Part shown: in pieces, positions 51,166 through 60,026 of the stretch | Layout: every line of letters begins with the position of its first letter | How positions within the stretch are numbered: the stretch's first letter is position 1 | Source of the DNA: Gloeobacter violaceus PCC 7421 | GTDB taxonomy: Bacteria > Cyanobacteriota > Cyanobacteriia > Gloeobacterales > Gloeobacteraceae | NCBI RefSeq assembly: GCF_000011385.1 | Contig: NC_005125.1 | Location: forward strand, 992,001 to 1,056,000 | Direction of reading: 5' to 3' | DNA: 64,000 nt | Notes under the pieces: generated by a model | The model's input: the letters and a program-made list of their open reading frames with translations, nothing else | Told to the model about the DNA's origin: nothing | The model's database searches: none | Translations under genes and position numbers: made by a program

Positions 51166-51867
51166 CTACTCGTGGGGGGTATTACCGTCCAGTTGTTCAA
51201 GATAGTAACGGGCGAACTCGGCGACTTTCTCGTCGTCGTCTTTGGCCAGATAGGCGAGAGGTGCGCGGCTCGGCTCCTGGATATTGGTCTCGCGTGCCTG
51301 CAGGGCAATCAGACCCAGCGCCTGAGCAATGCGGCGGCGCACTTCGGGGTCCGGATTGGGCACCAATGGCAACAGCACGTCGAGGGCGCGGGCGTTGCCC
51401 AGTTCGCCCAGTGCACTGATGGCGGCATCGCGGATCATGTCGGTGTCGCTTGCGATCGCGTCGCGCAGTACCGGGTAGCCTCGCTCGTCGCGCAACTGCC
51501 CCAGCGAGACCACCGCGCTGTAACGGACGATCCAGTCGATGTCTTCGTAATAAGCCCGCAACAGGTATTCCACCGCCCGTATGTCCCCGAGCGAGCCCAG
51601 GGAGCCCGCCGCCTCCGCCCGTACCGAGGCGTCTTTGTCGTTGTTGAGCAAGTCGATGAGCAAGTCGAAGTTGCCTTCGCCCTTCTTCTTACCCAAACCG
51701 ATGGCGGCGTAGACGCGCACCAGCGGAATCGGGTCGAGAGCCGCCTGGAACAGCAGCGGCACCGCTTCTTCGTCCGAGAAAAAACGCAGGGCAACCAGGG
51801 CGGCCATGCGCTTGCCGGGGTCGGCACTGGCCATTTGGGCTTTTACTTCTTCTAGAGAGGATGTCAT
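51166..51867 (-). CDS. HEAT-repeat protein (NblB/CpcE-like lyase family)
   Basis: 233 residues forming about six HEAT repeats of about 30 residues: VRVYAAIGLGKKKGE, VRAEAAGSLGSLGD, IVRYSAVVSLGQLRDERG, IRDAAISALGELGNARAL, VRRRIAQALGLIAL. Short HEAT proteins in cyanobacteria include phycobilin lyases (CpcE/F) and NblB, which acts in chromophore detachment and phycobilisome degradation. Those are candidates; a general scaffold role cannot be excluded. Divergent from the tubulin-like gene, 118 bp between starts. Confidence 0.85.
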   Translation of the reverse strand: MTSSLEEVKAQMASADPGKRMAALVALRFFSDEEAVPLLFQAALDPIPLVRVYAAIGLGKKKGEGNFDLLIDLLNNDKDASVRAEAAGSLGSLGDIRAVEYLLRAYYEDIDWIVRYSAVVSLGQLRDERGYPVLRDAIASDTDMIRDAAISALGELGNARALDVLLPLVPNPDPEVRRRIAQALGLIALQARETNIQEPSRAPLAYLAKDDDEKVAEFARYYLEQLDGNTPHE

Positions 51868-51985
51868 CGCCGCAAAGGCCCCAATATGTTACATCTCTTA
51901 ATCTAGCAGTGCCGAACCCAGGGGGCAATCTCTCCTACTGCAGAAGCGTCGGCCGATCAGCTAGTTTTGAAGGAAGGTTACGGGG

Positions 51986-54900
51986 ATGGCGATGGCTGAA
52001 TACACCGGCATGACTCCGACGGTGGTGGTCGGTCTCGGGGGCACAGGCAAAGAGATTCTGATTAAAATTCGGCGGATGATCGTCGAGTCCTACGGCACCC
52101 TCGACGCGCTGCCGATCGTGTCGTTTTTGCACCTCGACACCGAGCAGAACGCTAAAGTCTCCGAGCCGCAGACGGTGCTCAAACAGGATATCTCCCTGCG
52201 GCCGGTGGAGCAGGTTTGGACGAAGGTCGAAGATGCCAAGGCGATCCTCAGCCGCATCGGCTCCTACCCGTACCTGGCGGAATGGTTCCCAAGCCAGCTC
52301 AAAGGCACCGATTCGATTCTGGCCGGAGCGGGTCAGATTCGCGCCTTGGGCCGCTTTGCCTTTGCAGTCAACTACCAGCAGGTCAAAGGTGCTTTCGCGG
52401 CGGCGCGCGGTCGCCTGCGCGGACACGAAAAATTTATGCTCGATACCTGGAAGGTGCAACTCGACCAGGGCATCAACATCTTCGTGGTGGGCTCGCTCTC
52501 GGGGGGGACCGGCTCGGGAATGCTCCTGGATCTGGCCTACAACCTGCGCGACTGGGTGCCGCCCTCGGATCTGCCCCAGTCGTCGGCCTATCTGGTGTTG
52601 CCGGGGGCTTTCTCCGGCCTGGGCGACCGGGTGATCGCCAATGCCTACGCGGCGTTGATGGAACTCGATTACTACAGCCGTACCGACACGCGCTTTGAAG
52701 CCCAGTACAGCACCGCCGCCTCCGACCGCATCAGCGATCAATCGGGCCGCGACGTGCCCTTTAACTTTTGCTATCTGGTGGGCAACTCCAACAACAAAGT
52801 CACCTTCGCCAGTCTGGAGGCGGTGCTGGAGATGGTGTCGCAAAATATTTTTCTCGATTTCTCCTCGGGTTTCAGCCAGTTCAAAAAGCTCGTGCGCGAC
52901 AATATCCGCAAGCACTGGGCCGGCCCCGACCCGCTCGGTCATCCCCAGAGCTTTATTACCTTTGGACTGTCGAGCATCCAGTTTCCGATCGAGCGGGTGA
53001 TCAACGCCTGCGCCTCGCGATTGGCAGGCCGGGTGGTGCGCTGGTGGATGAATCCGACCCCGTCGCCCACCGCCATGCGCGACTTGATTCGCACCGAGAT
53101 TCTGCCCGGCCTGGTGCTCGCCGAATCGGACAACCAGCACCAATTGCTCGATTCGATCGCCATGGGCGACAACGCCAAGCCCTACACCAAAGAAGTGGCC
53201 GACTGGGCGGCAAGCCTGCGCAAGCGCCGCAACGACCTGCAAATTCCCTTTGAAAATCTGCAGCGCTTTGTCTTGGTCGAGCAGGAGAAGTACGCTGTGC
53301 ACTTTAGCGACGGCGACACCGACCCGCGCCGCTGGAGCGACTTCTACCAAAAAATGTTCGACAACCTGGAGCGGCTGAGTGTCCAGAAGTGCACCGAGCT
53401 ACGCGCCACGGTCGCCAAGATGATCGAAGACCGCTTTCGGGGACCGAAGTTCGCCCGCCAGTTTCTGGAGGTGCTGCTGGAAGTCTTGGCCGATTACAAA
53501 AGCCGCTTCGACCAGGATCGCCAGAAGAACTCGATCCCCCAGGAGCGCTCCGCCGCCAACGCCCTGCAGACACTCACCAAGCAGATCGACGACCAGGCCC
53601 GCCAGTTTCTGCTGCTCGATCGCAAGCGCCGCATCGACGAGACCTTCAACGCGATCATGCTTGCCCTGGAGACGGTCTACGTCTCCAAGATCGAAGTCAA
53701 AAGCCGCACCCTCGGGGTGCAGCTCGTCGAGGCGCTCCGGGAAGAGACTGAGCGGCTATTGAGCGATCTCACCCGCTTCGACCGGTTGATGGAGAGCCTC
53801 GAAGCGCAGTTTGCAGACAAAGAGAATACTTATCTGCGCGAGACGCGCACGCTCACGGTCAACGGCATCCTGCTCTACGACGAAAAAGACGTCGGCATGA
53901 TTTACCAGAACACCCTGGGAGAACGCGAGCAGGCCGTCTGCGGGCTGATCTCCGAGAAGGTGCTCACCGCGAGCGACGCGATGCTGTTTGACCTGCACAC
54001 CTTCGACACCTTCCGTGCCCGGGATCTGTTCAGCCGTCTACTCGATGCGAGCCTGGATGAATTCGTGGGCCGCTCGCGCGCCCGCGTCTCCGCCGCGCGC
54101 AAGTTTCTGGAAACTTACCCGACCGTCGAGCAGCAGGAGGCGCAGATCAAGACGACCTTCGAAAAATCGGAGCCCTTTTTGCGCTTTTCCCAGGAGCAGG
54201 CCCGCCTCGGCTGGGACGACAAACCCGAGAAGCGCCAGACCCTGGTGGGCATCCAGGGGGGCAACAAACCCGACGATCCGGCGGCGGCGACGCTTTTGCC
54301 CTTCATCCGCAAAACGAGCACGATCACCGACAAGGACATCCGGCCTTTGGGCGAGTCGCACCGGATCTTCTTTGTGCAGGAGGCGGGGGCCTTTCCGCTT
54401 AGGCTCATCGAGGGCATGGCCCGCATGCGCAGCGTCTACCGGGCGGTCAAAGCCGTCGAGCGCAACCCGCTGCATACCGACAGCGACGAGGACCGCTTCG
54501 GCGATTTGATGCCTTCGACCGAGGACGAAGTGCAGGTGCGCCGCAACGCCATCCTCGGCCGCGCCCTGGACCTGATCGATTTGGTCGAAAACAAGCTCAC
54601 CGGTTACCAGGAAGCCCGTCTGCGCTTTTTTGACCGTCAGTCGGGGCTCGAAAAAACCGAGGTGCTTGGCAACGACTGGCAAAGTGCGACCGAATTTCTG
54701 CTCAACGACGCCAACCGCCGCCTCAAGGACATCCTGGCCGACGAGCTGGCCCGCCAGGGCGGCTCGCCCACCACCCGCCCGGCCAAGCAGGAATTTTATA
54801 CCCGCCTGATGCAGTGGCTGGCGGTTCACCGCGCCGAGATTGAAGGGGGCGAGGACAACCCCGCCTACCGGGAGGCCGCCGAGGCGATCGAAGACTTTAT

Positions 54901-55360
54901 CAAGACCCACAATCTCTACATCGAGGGCACGCCCCGCCCCGGCGCGGCGGCAAACGGCCCCGCCAGAGCCACCCCCGCCCCGCCCCCGGCGGCGATCCTA
55001 CAGCCGGGCGATCCCGCCCGCGAGAGCAACCTCGACAAATACCGCAAGCTGGTCGAGAGCTGCGTCAAGGACGGCGAGCTGAGCGCCACTGAGAAGACGC
55101 TGCTGGAGCGCTTCCGGGTGCGCTACAGTGTCAGCCCCGAGCAGTCGCAGCAACTGATCGAGCTGCTGACGCCCAAACCCCAAAATAAAGGAGCGGTGCT
55201 CGAATACGGCCTGATGTTCCGGGCGTTTCTCGAAAACGACGCGGCCATCGACCCGGAGGAGCAGGCGCAACTGTTGGAATTGCAAGAAGAATTGGGGCTC
55301 ACCAACGATCAGGTCCACATCATCGAAGCCAACGTCAAAGAAGAGCTGGGTCAAAGCTAG
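51986..55360 (+). CDS. Giant tubulin-like protein (Tubulin_2 family)
   Basis: 1124 residues. N-terminal nucleotide-binding region: PTVVVGLGGTGKEILIKIRR (G-loop at 16-21) and the tubulin signature SLSGGTGSGM at 172-178, as in FtsZ/tubulin. The large middle part is helical with charged stretches. The C-terminal about 110 residues form two helical modules (about 1010-1060 and 1070-1120: CVKDGELSATEKTLLERFR; EELGLTNDQVHIIEANV), of the TerB/EF-hand-like sort found at ends of many cyanobacterial signalling proteins. There is a Pro/Ala linker before them. Strong ribosome-binding site AAGGAAGG. Related large tubulin-like proteins are predicted to remodel membranes; none is well characterised. Operon with the next gene (12 bp gap). 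Confidence 0.9.
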   Translation: MAMAEYTGMTPTVVVGLGGTGKEILIKIRRMIVESYGTLDALPIVSFLHLDTEQNAKVSEPQTVLKQDISLRPVEQVWTKVEDAKAILSRIGSYPYLAEWFPSQLKGTDSILAGAGQIRALGRFAFAVNYQQVKGAFAAARGRLRGHEKFMLDTWKVQLDQGINIFVVGSLSGGTGSGMLLDLAYNLRDWVPPSDLPQSSAYLVLPGAFSGLGDRVIANAYAALMELDYYSRTDTRFEAQYSTAASDRISDQSGRDVPFNFCYLVGNSNNKVTFASLEAVLEMVSQNIFLDFSSGFSQFKKLVRDNIRKHWAGPDPLGHPQSFITFGLSSIQFPIERVINACASRLAGRVVRWWMNPTPSPTAMRDLIRTEILPGLVLAESDNQHQLLDSIAMGDNAKPYTKEVADWAASLRKRRNDLQIPFENLQRFVLVEQEKYAVHFSDGDTDPRRWSDFYQKMFDNLERLSVQKCTELRATVAKMIEDRFRGPKFARQFLEVLLEVLADYKSRFDQDRQKNSIPQERSAANALQTLTKQIDDQARQFLLLDRKRRIDETFNAIMLALETVYVSKIEVKSRTLGVQLVEALREETERLLSDLTRFDRLMESLEAQFADKENTYLRETRTLTVNGILLYDEKDVGMIYQNTLGEREQAVCGLISEKVLTASDAMLFDLHTFDTFRARDLFSRLLDASLDEFVGRSRARVSAARKFLETYPTVEQQEAQIKTTFEKSEPFLRFSQEQARLGWDDKPEKRQTLVGIQGGNKPDDPAAATLLPFIRKTSTITDKDIRPLGESHRIFFVQEAGAFPLRLIEGMARMRSVYRAVKAVERNPLHTDSDEDRFGDLMPSTEDEVQVRRNAILGRALDLIDLVENKLTGYQEARLRFFDRQSGLEKTEVLGNDWQSATEFLLNDANRRLKDILADELARQGGSPTTRPAKQEFYTRLMQWLAVHRAEIEGGEDNPAYREAAEAIEDFIKTHNLYIEGTPRPGAAANGPARATPAPPPAAILQPGDPARESNLDKYRKLVESCVKDGELSATEKTLLERFRVRYSVSPEQSQQLIELLTPKPQNKGAVLEYGLMFRAFLENDAAIDPEEQAQLLELQEELGLTNDQVHIIEANVKEELGQS

Positions 55361-55372
55361 GAGGCTCCTGCC

Positions 55373-56527
55373 ATGGTTCGCGACCTCACCTACGTCACCT
55401 GCCCCAAGTGCGGCCACGACCGCAACCCCAACACCGCCACCAACTGCGAAATTTGCGGCCAGCGCCTCAAAGGCGGCGGCATCCCCCCCATCGCCTGGAT
55501 CGCCCTGGCGGTGCTGCTGTTGGGCGGGGCCGGGTACTACTTCTGGCAAAATCGCCCCGGCGAGGCCCCGGCCCCGGTGGCTTCCACCCCGGCGCCGCCC
55601 GCTTCCACTGCGCCCGCCCAACCGGCCACCACCCCCGGCCTGGAGCAGGTCAAATCGCCTTTTGTGAAGCTTTTCGCCACGATGGCCGAAGTCGAGAATG
55701 TCCCGAGCGGGCTGTTCAACTACGGCGGCTCGACCACTTTTGCCCCCTTGCGCTCCCGCACGGTCCTGGGTGCAATTGCCCAGGCTCATCCCAATTTCAA
55801 ATTGCGCTACGCGGAGCCCGTGAGCGGCAAACCCGGCTCCGGCACCGGCATCGCCATGCTGATCGCGGGCGAGATGAGCTTTGCCCAGTCCTCGCGGGCG
55901 GTCAAATCCAAAGAGTACGCCGCGGCCAAAGAGCGGGGCATTGCCCTGGAGCAGGTACCGGTGGCTATCGACGGGCTCGCCTTTTTCGTCAATCCGGCCA
56001 ACTCGGTAGCTGGGCTCTCGGTCGATCAGATCGTGGGCCTTTTTACCGGCAAGATCACCAACTGGAAGCAGGTGGGCGGACCGGACCGGCCGGTGGTTCC
56101 CTTTAGCCGCAATTTGCAGGCGGGGGGCACAGTCGACTATTTCAACGAAGAAGTGCTGGGCGGCGCCGGGCTCGGCAAAGTCGTGCGCGAGACGCGCGAC
56201 ACCACCGACGCACTGCGCAAAGTCGCCGCCACCCCCGGCGGCGTCGGCTACGCCACCGCTTCTGAAGTGATCGGCCAGCGCTCGGTGCGGCCCGTTCCCC
56301 TGGCGCGCTCCAACTCCCGCGAGTACGTGGCGCCTTTCGCCGAAGACAGCCAGGTCAACCGCACCGCCTTTCGCGACGGCACCTACCCGGTCACCCGGCG
56401 CTTATTCGTGGTCATCCGCCGCGACGGCAGGCTCGATGAGCAGGCCGGGGCTGCCTACGCCAACCTGCTGCTTTCCGGCGAGGGCCAGCAATTGGTGGAG
56501 AAGTCCGGATTCGTGGCTATCCGTTAG
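55373..56527 (+). CDS. Zinc-ribbon, single-pass protein with PstS-like binding domain
   Basis: 384 residues. Zinc ribbon C10-x2-C13 / C25-x2-C28 at the N-terminus, membrane helix 38-57 (PPIAWIALAVLLLGGAGYYF), Pro/Ala linker (about 60-90), then a periplasmic phosphate-binding-like domain (about 110-384): FNYGGSTTFAPLR, SGKPGSGTGIAMLIAGEMSF and IVGLFTGKITNWKQVGG, which match PstS/PBP-like_2 proteins. The N-in/C-out topology places the zinc ribbon in the cytoplasm with the tubulin-like protein and the ligand domain outside. There is no ABC permease nearby. Confidence 0.9.
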   Translation: MVRDLTYVTCPKCGHDRNPNTATNCEICGQRLKGGGIPPIAWIALAVLLLGGAGYYFWQNRPGEAPAPVASTPAPPASTAPAQPATTPGLEQVKSPFVKLFATMAEVENVPSGLFNYGGSTTFAPLRSRTVLGAIAQAHPNFKLRYAEPVSGKPGSGTGIAMLIAGEMSFAQSSRAVKSKEYAAAKERGIALEQVPVAIDGLAFFVNPANSVAGLSVDQIVGLFTGKITNWKQVGGPDRPVVPFSRNLQAGGTVDYFNEEVLGGAGLGKVVRETRDTTDALRKVAATPGGVGYATASEVIGQRSVRPVPLARSNSREYVAPFAEDSQVNRTAFRDGTYPVTRRLFVVIRRDGRLDEQAGAAYANLLLSGEGQQLVEKSGFVAIR

Positions 56528-56614
56528 AGCTGATCGATCTTCGAAATACTGCTTTTTCTCCTGGCGTCGGCTACTGTAAGGCGTGACCTTGCCAACGAAA
56601 GCGAGAAATAAGAA

Positions 56615-58285
56615 ATGGAAACAACGGTACTGTCGCTGTGGACTCGTGATCGAAAGGTTCCCCGGTGTGCGCCGCGCCGTTGGCGGGGGTGGTTGAGCTT
56701 CTCGTTGGGGGTGTGGTGGTGCGTGGTTTCCCTGGCGCCAGTAGGGGCGCAGGCACTGCTGAGGGCGGTGGAGACCCCGGTGGGTGGGGGCCTGGGTTTT
56801 GTCATCAACGGCAGCAACAACTACGATCGCTCCGGCACTTCTGTCAGCGGGGCGGGGGACGTCAACGGCGACGGGCTGGATGATGTGATTGTCGGGGCTT
56901 CCAGTGCCTCCCCGGACGGACGGTACGCAGCCGGTCGCAGCTACGTGGTCTTCGGCAAGCGGGGCGGCCAACCAGCCGAATTGTCCACCCTTGAAAATGG
57001 CACGAGCCGGGACGGCTTTGTCATCAACGGCAGCAATAACTACGATGGCTCCGGGTATTCTGTCGACGGGGCGGGAGACGTCAACGGCGACGGGCTGGAT
57101 GATGTGATTGTCGGGGCTCCCGGTGCCGACCCGGACAGTCGGTACGCAGCTGGCCGCAGCTACGTGGTCTTCGGCAAGCGGGGCGGCCAACCGGTCGAGT
57201 TGGCCACCCTCGAAAGCGGCACGAGTCGCAACGGCTTTGTGATTAACGGCAGCAATGACTACGATAGCGCCGGCATTGCTGTCAGCGGAGTGGGGGACGT
57301 CAACGGCGACGGGCTGGATGATGTGATTGTCGGGGCTCCCGGTGCCGACCCGGACAGTCGGTACGCAGCTGGCCGCAGCTACGTGGTCTTCGGCAAGCGG
57401 GGCGGCCAACCGGTCGAGTTGGCCACCCTCGAAAGCGGCACGAGTCGCAACGGCTTTGTGATTAACGGCAGCATTGAAAACTTTCTCTCCGGCGTTGCTG
57501 TCAGCGGGGCGGGGGACGTCAACGGCGACGGACTCGATGACCTGATCGTCGGGACCGACCCGGACGGTCGGTACAATACCGAACACAGCTACGTGGTGTT
57601 CGGCAAGCGCAACGGCAGACCTGTGGAGTTGTCGGCGCTCGAAAGCGGCAACAGCCGGACGGGCTTTGTCATCAATGGCATTTACTTTGCTGAATCCGGC
57701 GAATCTGTGGGCGGAGCGGGGGACGTCAACGGCGACGGATTGGACGATGTGATCGTCGGGGCTCCCGTTGCCACCCCGCCTGATGGCTACTTTTCTGGCC
57801 AAAGCTACGTAGTGTTCGGCAAGCGCAACAGCCAACCGGTCGAACTGACAGACATCGGAAGAGGCACCGGTCGGGACGGCTTTGTCATCAACGGCAGCAA
57901 TGACTACGATAGCGCCGGCCGATCTGTGGGCGGAGCGGGGGACGTCAACGGCGACGGATTGGACGATGTGCTCGTCTATGCTCCCTTTGCCTACCCGTAC
58001 GGTCGCAGCTATGTGGTCTTTGGTAAGCGCAGTACCCAACCGGTTGAATTGTCCACACTGGAAAGTGGCACCGGCCGCGACGGCTTTGTCATCAACGGTA
58101 GCAACAACTCTTTCAGCGGGGCAGAGGACGTCAACGGCGACGGCCTGGATGATGTGATTGTCGGGGTTTCCAGTGCCTCCCCGGACGGACGGTACGCAGC
58201 CGGCCGCAGCTACGTCGTGTTTGGCAAGCGCAACAGCCAACCGGTCGAACTGGCGGACTTGGAAGCCGCCGGGCAACTCCCTTGA
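56615..58285 (+). CDS. Secreted FG-GAP (integrin-alpha-like) repeat protein
   Basis: 556 residues. Hydrophobic signal segment near residues 35-50 (FSLGVWWCVVSLAPVGAQA), longer N-region than usual. About seven repeats of about 73 residues: GAGDVNGDGLDDVIVGAP (calcium site) then GRSYVVFGKRGGQPVEL then DGFVINGSNNYD, consistent with a seven-bladed propeller. Two adjacent repeats share 178 identical bases. The last repeats are slightly degenerate. An adhesion or surface role is likely but unproven. Confidence 0.92.
   Translation: METTVLSLWTRDRKVPRCAPRRWRGWLSFSLGVWWCVVSLAPVGAQALLRAVETPVGGGLGFVINGSNNYDRSGTSVSGAGDVNGDGLDDVIVGASSASPDGRYAAGRSYVVFGKRGGQPAELSTLENGTSRDGFVINGSNNYDGSGYSVDGAGDVNGDGLDDVIVGAPGADPDSRYAAGRSYVVFGKRGGQPVELATLESGTSRNGFVINGSNDYDSAGIAVSGVGDVNGDGLDDVIVGAPGADPDSRYAAGRSYVVFGKRGGQPVELATLESGTSRNGFVINGSIENFLSGVAVSGAGDVNGDGLDDLIVGTDPDGRYNTEHSYVVFGKRNGRPVELSALESGNSRTGFVINGIYFAESGESVGGAGDVNGDGLDDVIVGAPVATPPDGYFSGQSYVVFGKRNSQPVELTDIGRGTGRDGFVINGSNDYDSAGRSVGGAGDVNGDGLDDVLVYAPFAYPYGRSYVVFGKRSTQPVELSTLESGTGRDGFVINGSNNSFSGAEDVNGDGLDDVIVGVSSASPDGRYAAGRSYVVFGKRNSQPVELADLEAAGQLP
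57077..57473 (+). repeat. 178-bp perfect direct repeat inside the FG-GAP gene
   Basis: 57077-57254 and 57296-57473 are identical at all 178 bases, period 219 bp (73 codons). Neighbouring repeats have diverged at silent sites, so this pair arose by recent duplication or gene conversion. Confidence 0.95.
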
Positions 58286-58387
58286 ATAGGGAAAGTTGAC
58301 GGATAGGAGTGCGTTTGTCCATGAATTGCCGCCATGAACAACCCTCTCAGTTAGAGCAGGTGCCAGGTGTGAGGAGAATGGGCCTGT

Positions 58388-59040
58388 AGGCCGAGGATTC
58401 TCGACCCGGGTTCAAGATACAGGTCGAGCGTGCCGTTTTTGCGACAGTACCTAAGCCTTTTGAGGTTCGTCAAGCCGTGAGGGAAGTCAGCATTGATATG
58501 TGGGGCGGCTTCACAAAAGTGGTGCAGCAAGTATTTTCCAAAGCCGTGATCGTCTACGACCGTTTCCATGGGACGCGGATGGTGGTCGAGGCGGTGAAGA
58601 AGATTGCTAAACAGTGCGGCTTTAGAAAGTGCAAAGAGCAAGCCTGCCTACTCAAAAACGGGGTGGATTTAAGTATCGAAGAGCAGGAGGAGTTAGAAAC
58701 ACGCCTGAAGAGCAGCTGGCGGCTGCGCAAAGCCTATGCATACAAAGAAGAGTTCCGTTCGATTTAAGAGACAAGCCGAACGATGGAGGAAGGTCAGCAG
58801 CGATTGGAAGTGTGGCTGTTAAAAGTTTGGAAGGTATATGGGCGGGTAGTGCAAACAATAACGGAGCACTTCGAGGGGATATGCAACTACTTCTTAAGCC
58901 GTTCAAGTAGCGGAGTGATGGAGGGGATCAACAACCGTATTAAGCTAATTAAGCGTCAGGGCTACGGCTTCACGAATTTCAGGAATCTGCGATTACGGTT
59001 GCTCGCTTGCTTTGCCAAGAAAGGTTGCGCCTCACCTTAA
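58388..59040 (+). pseudogene. Truncated, frame-broken ISL3-family transposase
   Basis: The frame after the TAG at about 58387 reads VPKPFEVRQAVREVSIDMW then GGFTKVVQQVFSKAVIVYDR, the ISL3 catalytic region. It ends at 58767; a second frame at 58783-59040 supplies the C-terminal part: YFLSRSSSGVMEGINNRIKL, IKRQGYGFTNFRNLRLRLL. The N-terminal half is missing, and the two parts are separated by stops, so it is inactive. It fills the gap between the FG-GAP gene and the lipase-like gene. Confidence 0.85.
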
Positions 59041-59202
59041 ACTCAGGAGAGCCCCCTCCAGCAGATCGTCGCCCACAAACACCAACTGCGCCACATCGAC
59101 AAGATGCTGAGCATGAACAATACCCAACCGCCCGGGGTATTTTGGCAGGGGTGAGCACCGGCCGTCTGCGTTCCATAATGATTAAGAAGTGCGCCGCAAG
59201 CG

Positions 59203-59892
59203 ATGGAAACCAATCTCCCGACAATCATTTTGCCCGGCTATTTCGGTTCCGCCGGGGAGTACGCCCAACTGGCCCGCGACATCGAGAAGGCGGGTTTTCC
59301 GGCTTCGGTGGTGCCCATTCAGTGGTACGGGTGGCTCCCCACCCTCGGGGATCGGCCGATGACGCCGGTGCTGAAGCTGCTCAAAGAAAGTATCGACCGG
59401 GCTCTGGAACGCCATGCCGCCGGCCGGGTCAATCTGGTGGGCCACTCGGCGGGAGGCTGGATCGCCCGGCTGCTGTTGGGTGACAAGGAGTACGGGCGGC
59501 GCACCTGGAACTATCGAGACCGGGTGGCAAGCCTGATCACCCTGGGCACACCCCACTTGAGCAAAGAAAAATACACCGTCAAGAATATGGGTTTTGTCAA
59601 TTCCACCTACCCGGGGGCGTTCTACGGCGACGCGGTGCGCTACGTGTGCGTGGCGGGCAAAGCCGTCTACGGCGAGCGCGGCTCGTTCTGGCAGAATTTC
59701 ACCTACCAAAGCTACGAACTGACCATCGGTCGGGGCGATTGCTGGGGCGACGGGATTACCCCGGTGGAGGCCGCTCACCTCGAAGGGGCCACCAATTTGA
59801 CCCTGGAGGGGGTCTTTCACTCTCCAAGGGGCGGGCGCTACTGGTACGGATCGGCGGAGCCGCTGCGCGCCTGGATGCCGTATCTTATCTGA
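59203..59892 (+). CDS. Alpha/beta-hydrolase, lipase class 2-like
   Basis: 229 residues. TIILPGYFGSAGEYAQLARD is the oxyanion-hole strand, VNLVGHSAGGWIARLLLG the nucleophile elbow (Ser in GHSAGG), LITLGTPHLSKE the next strand, and VFHSPR supplies the catalytic His. No signal peptide. Similar cyanobacterial and plant plastid enzymes act on membrane lipids; substrate unknown. A terminator hairpin follows at 59958. Confidence 0.9.
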   Translation: METNLPTIILPGYFGSAGEYAQLARDIEKAGFPASVVPIQWYGWLPTLGDRPMTPVLKLLKESIDRALERHAAGRVNLVGHSAGGWIARLLLGDKEYGRRTWNYRDRVASLITLGTPHLSKEKYTVKNMGFVNSTYPGAFYGDAVRYVCVAGKAVYGERGSFWQNFTYQSYELTIGRGDCWGDGITPVEAAHLEGATNLTLEGVFHSPRGGRYWYGSAEPLRAWMPYLI

Positions 59893-59957
59893 AGCCGGGC
59901 GGATCAAAAGCCCGCTTGCTTTGTGGCGTCCGGTTGTCTACACTGGGTAGGTATTGT

Positions 59958-59980
59958 CGGTTTTGACAAACCGGCTTTTT
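59958..59980 (+). terminator. Intrinsic terminator
   Basis: CGGTTT-TGAC-AAACCG (59958-59973) followed by GCTTTTT. It ends the lipase transcript or attenuates the rpsA leader, since rpsA begins 46 bp further on. Confidence 0.65.
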
Positions 59981-60026
59981 CTTTGTCGCTGCGCATCTTA
60001 CAGATCCCGGAGGAACGTCGATTTTG

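Noticed and set aside
56402-58276. Long minus-strand open frame (624 codons) opposite the FG-GAP gene
   Set aside because: It is the antisense of a repetitive high-GC gene; its repeats mirror the DNA repeats, and the plus frame has signal peptide and calcium motifs.
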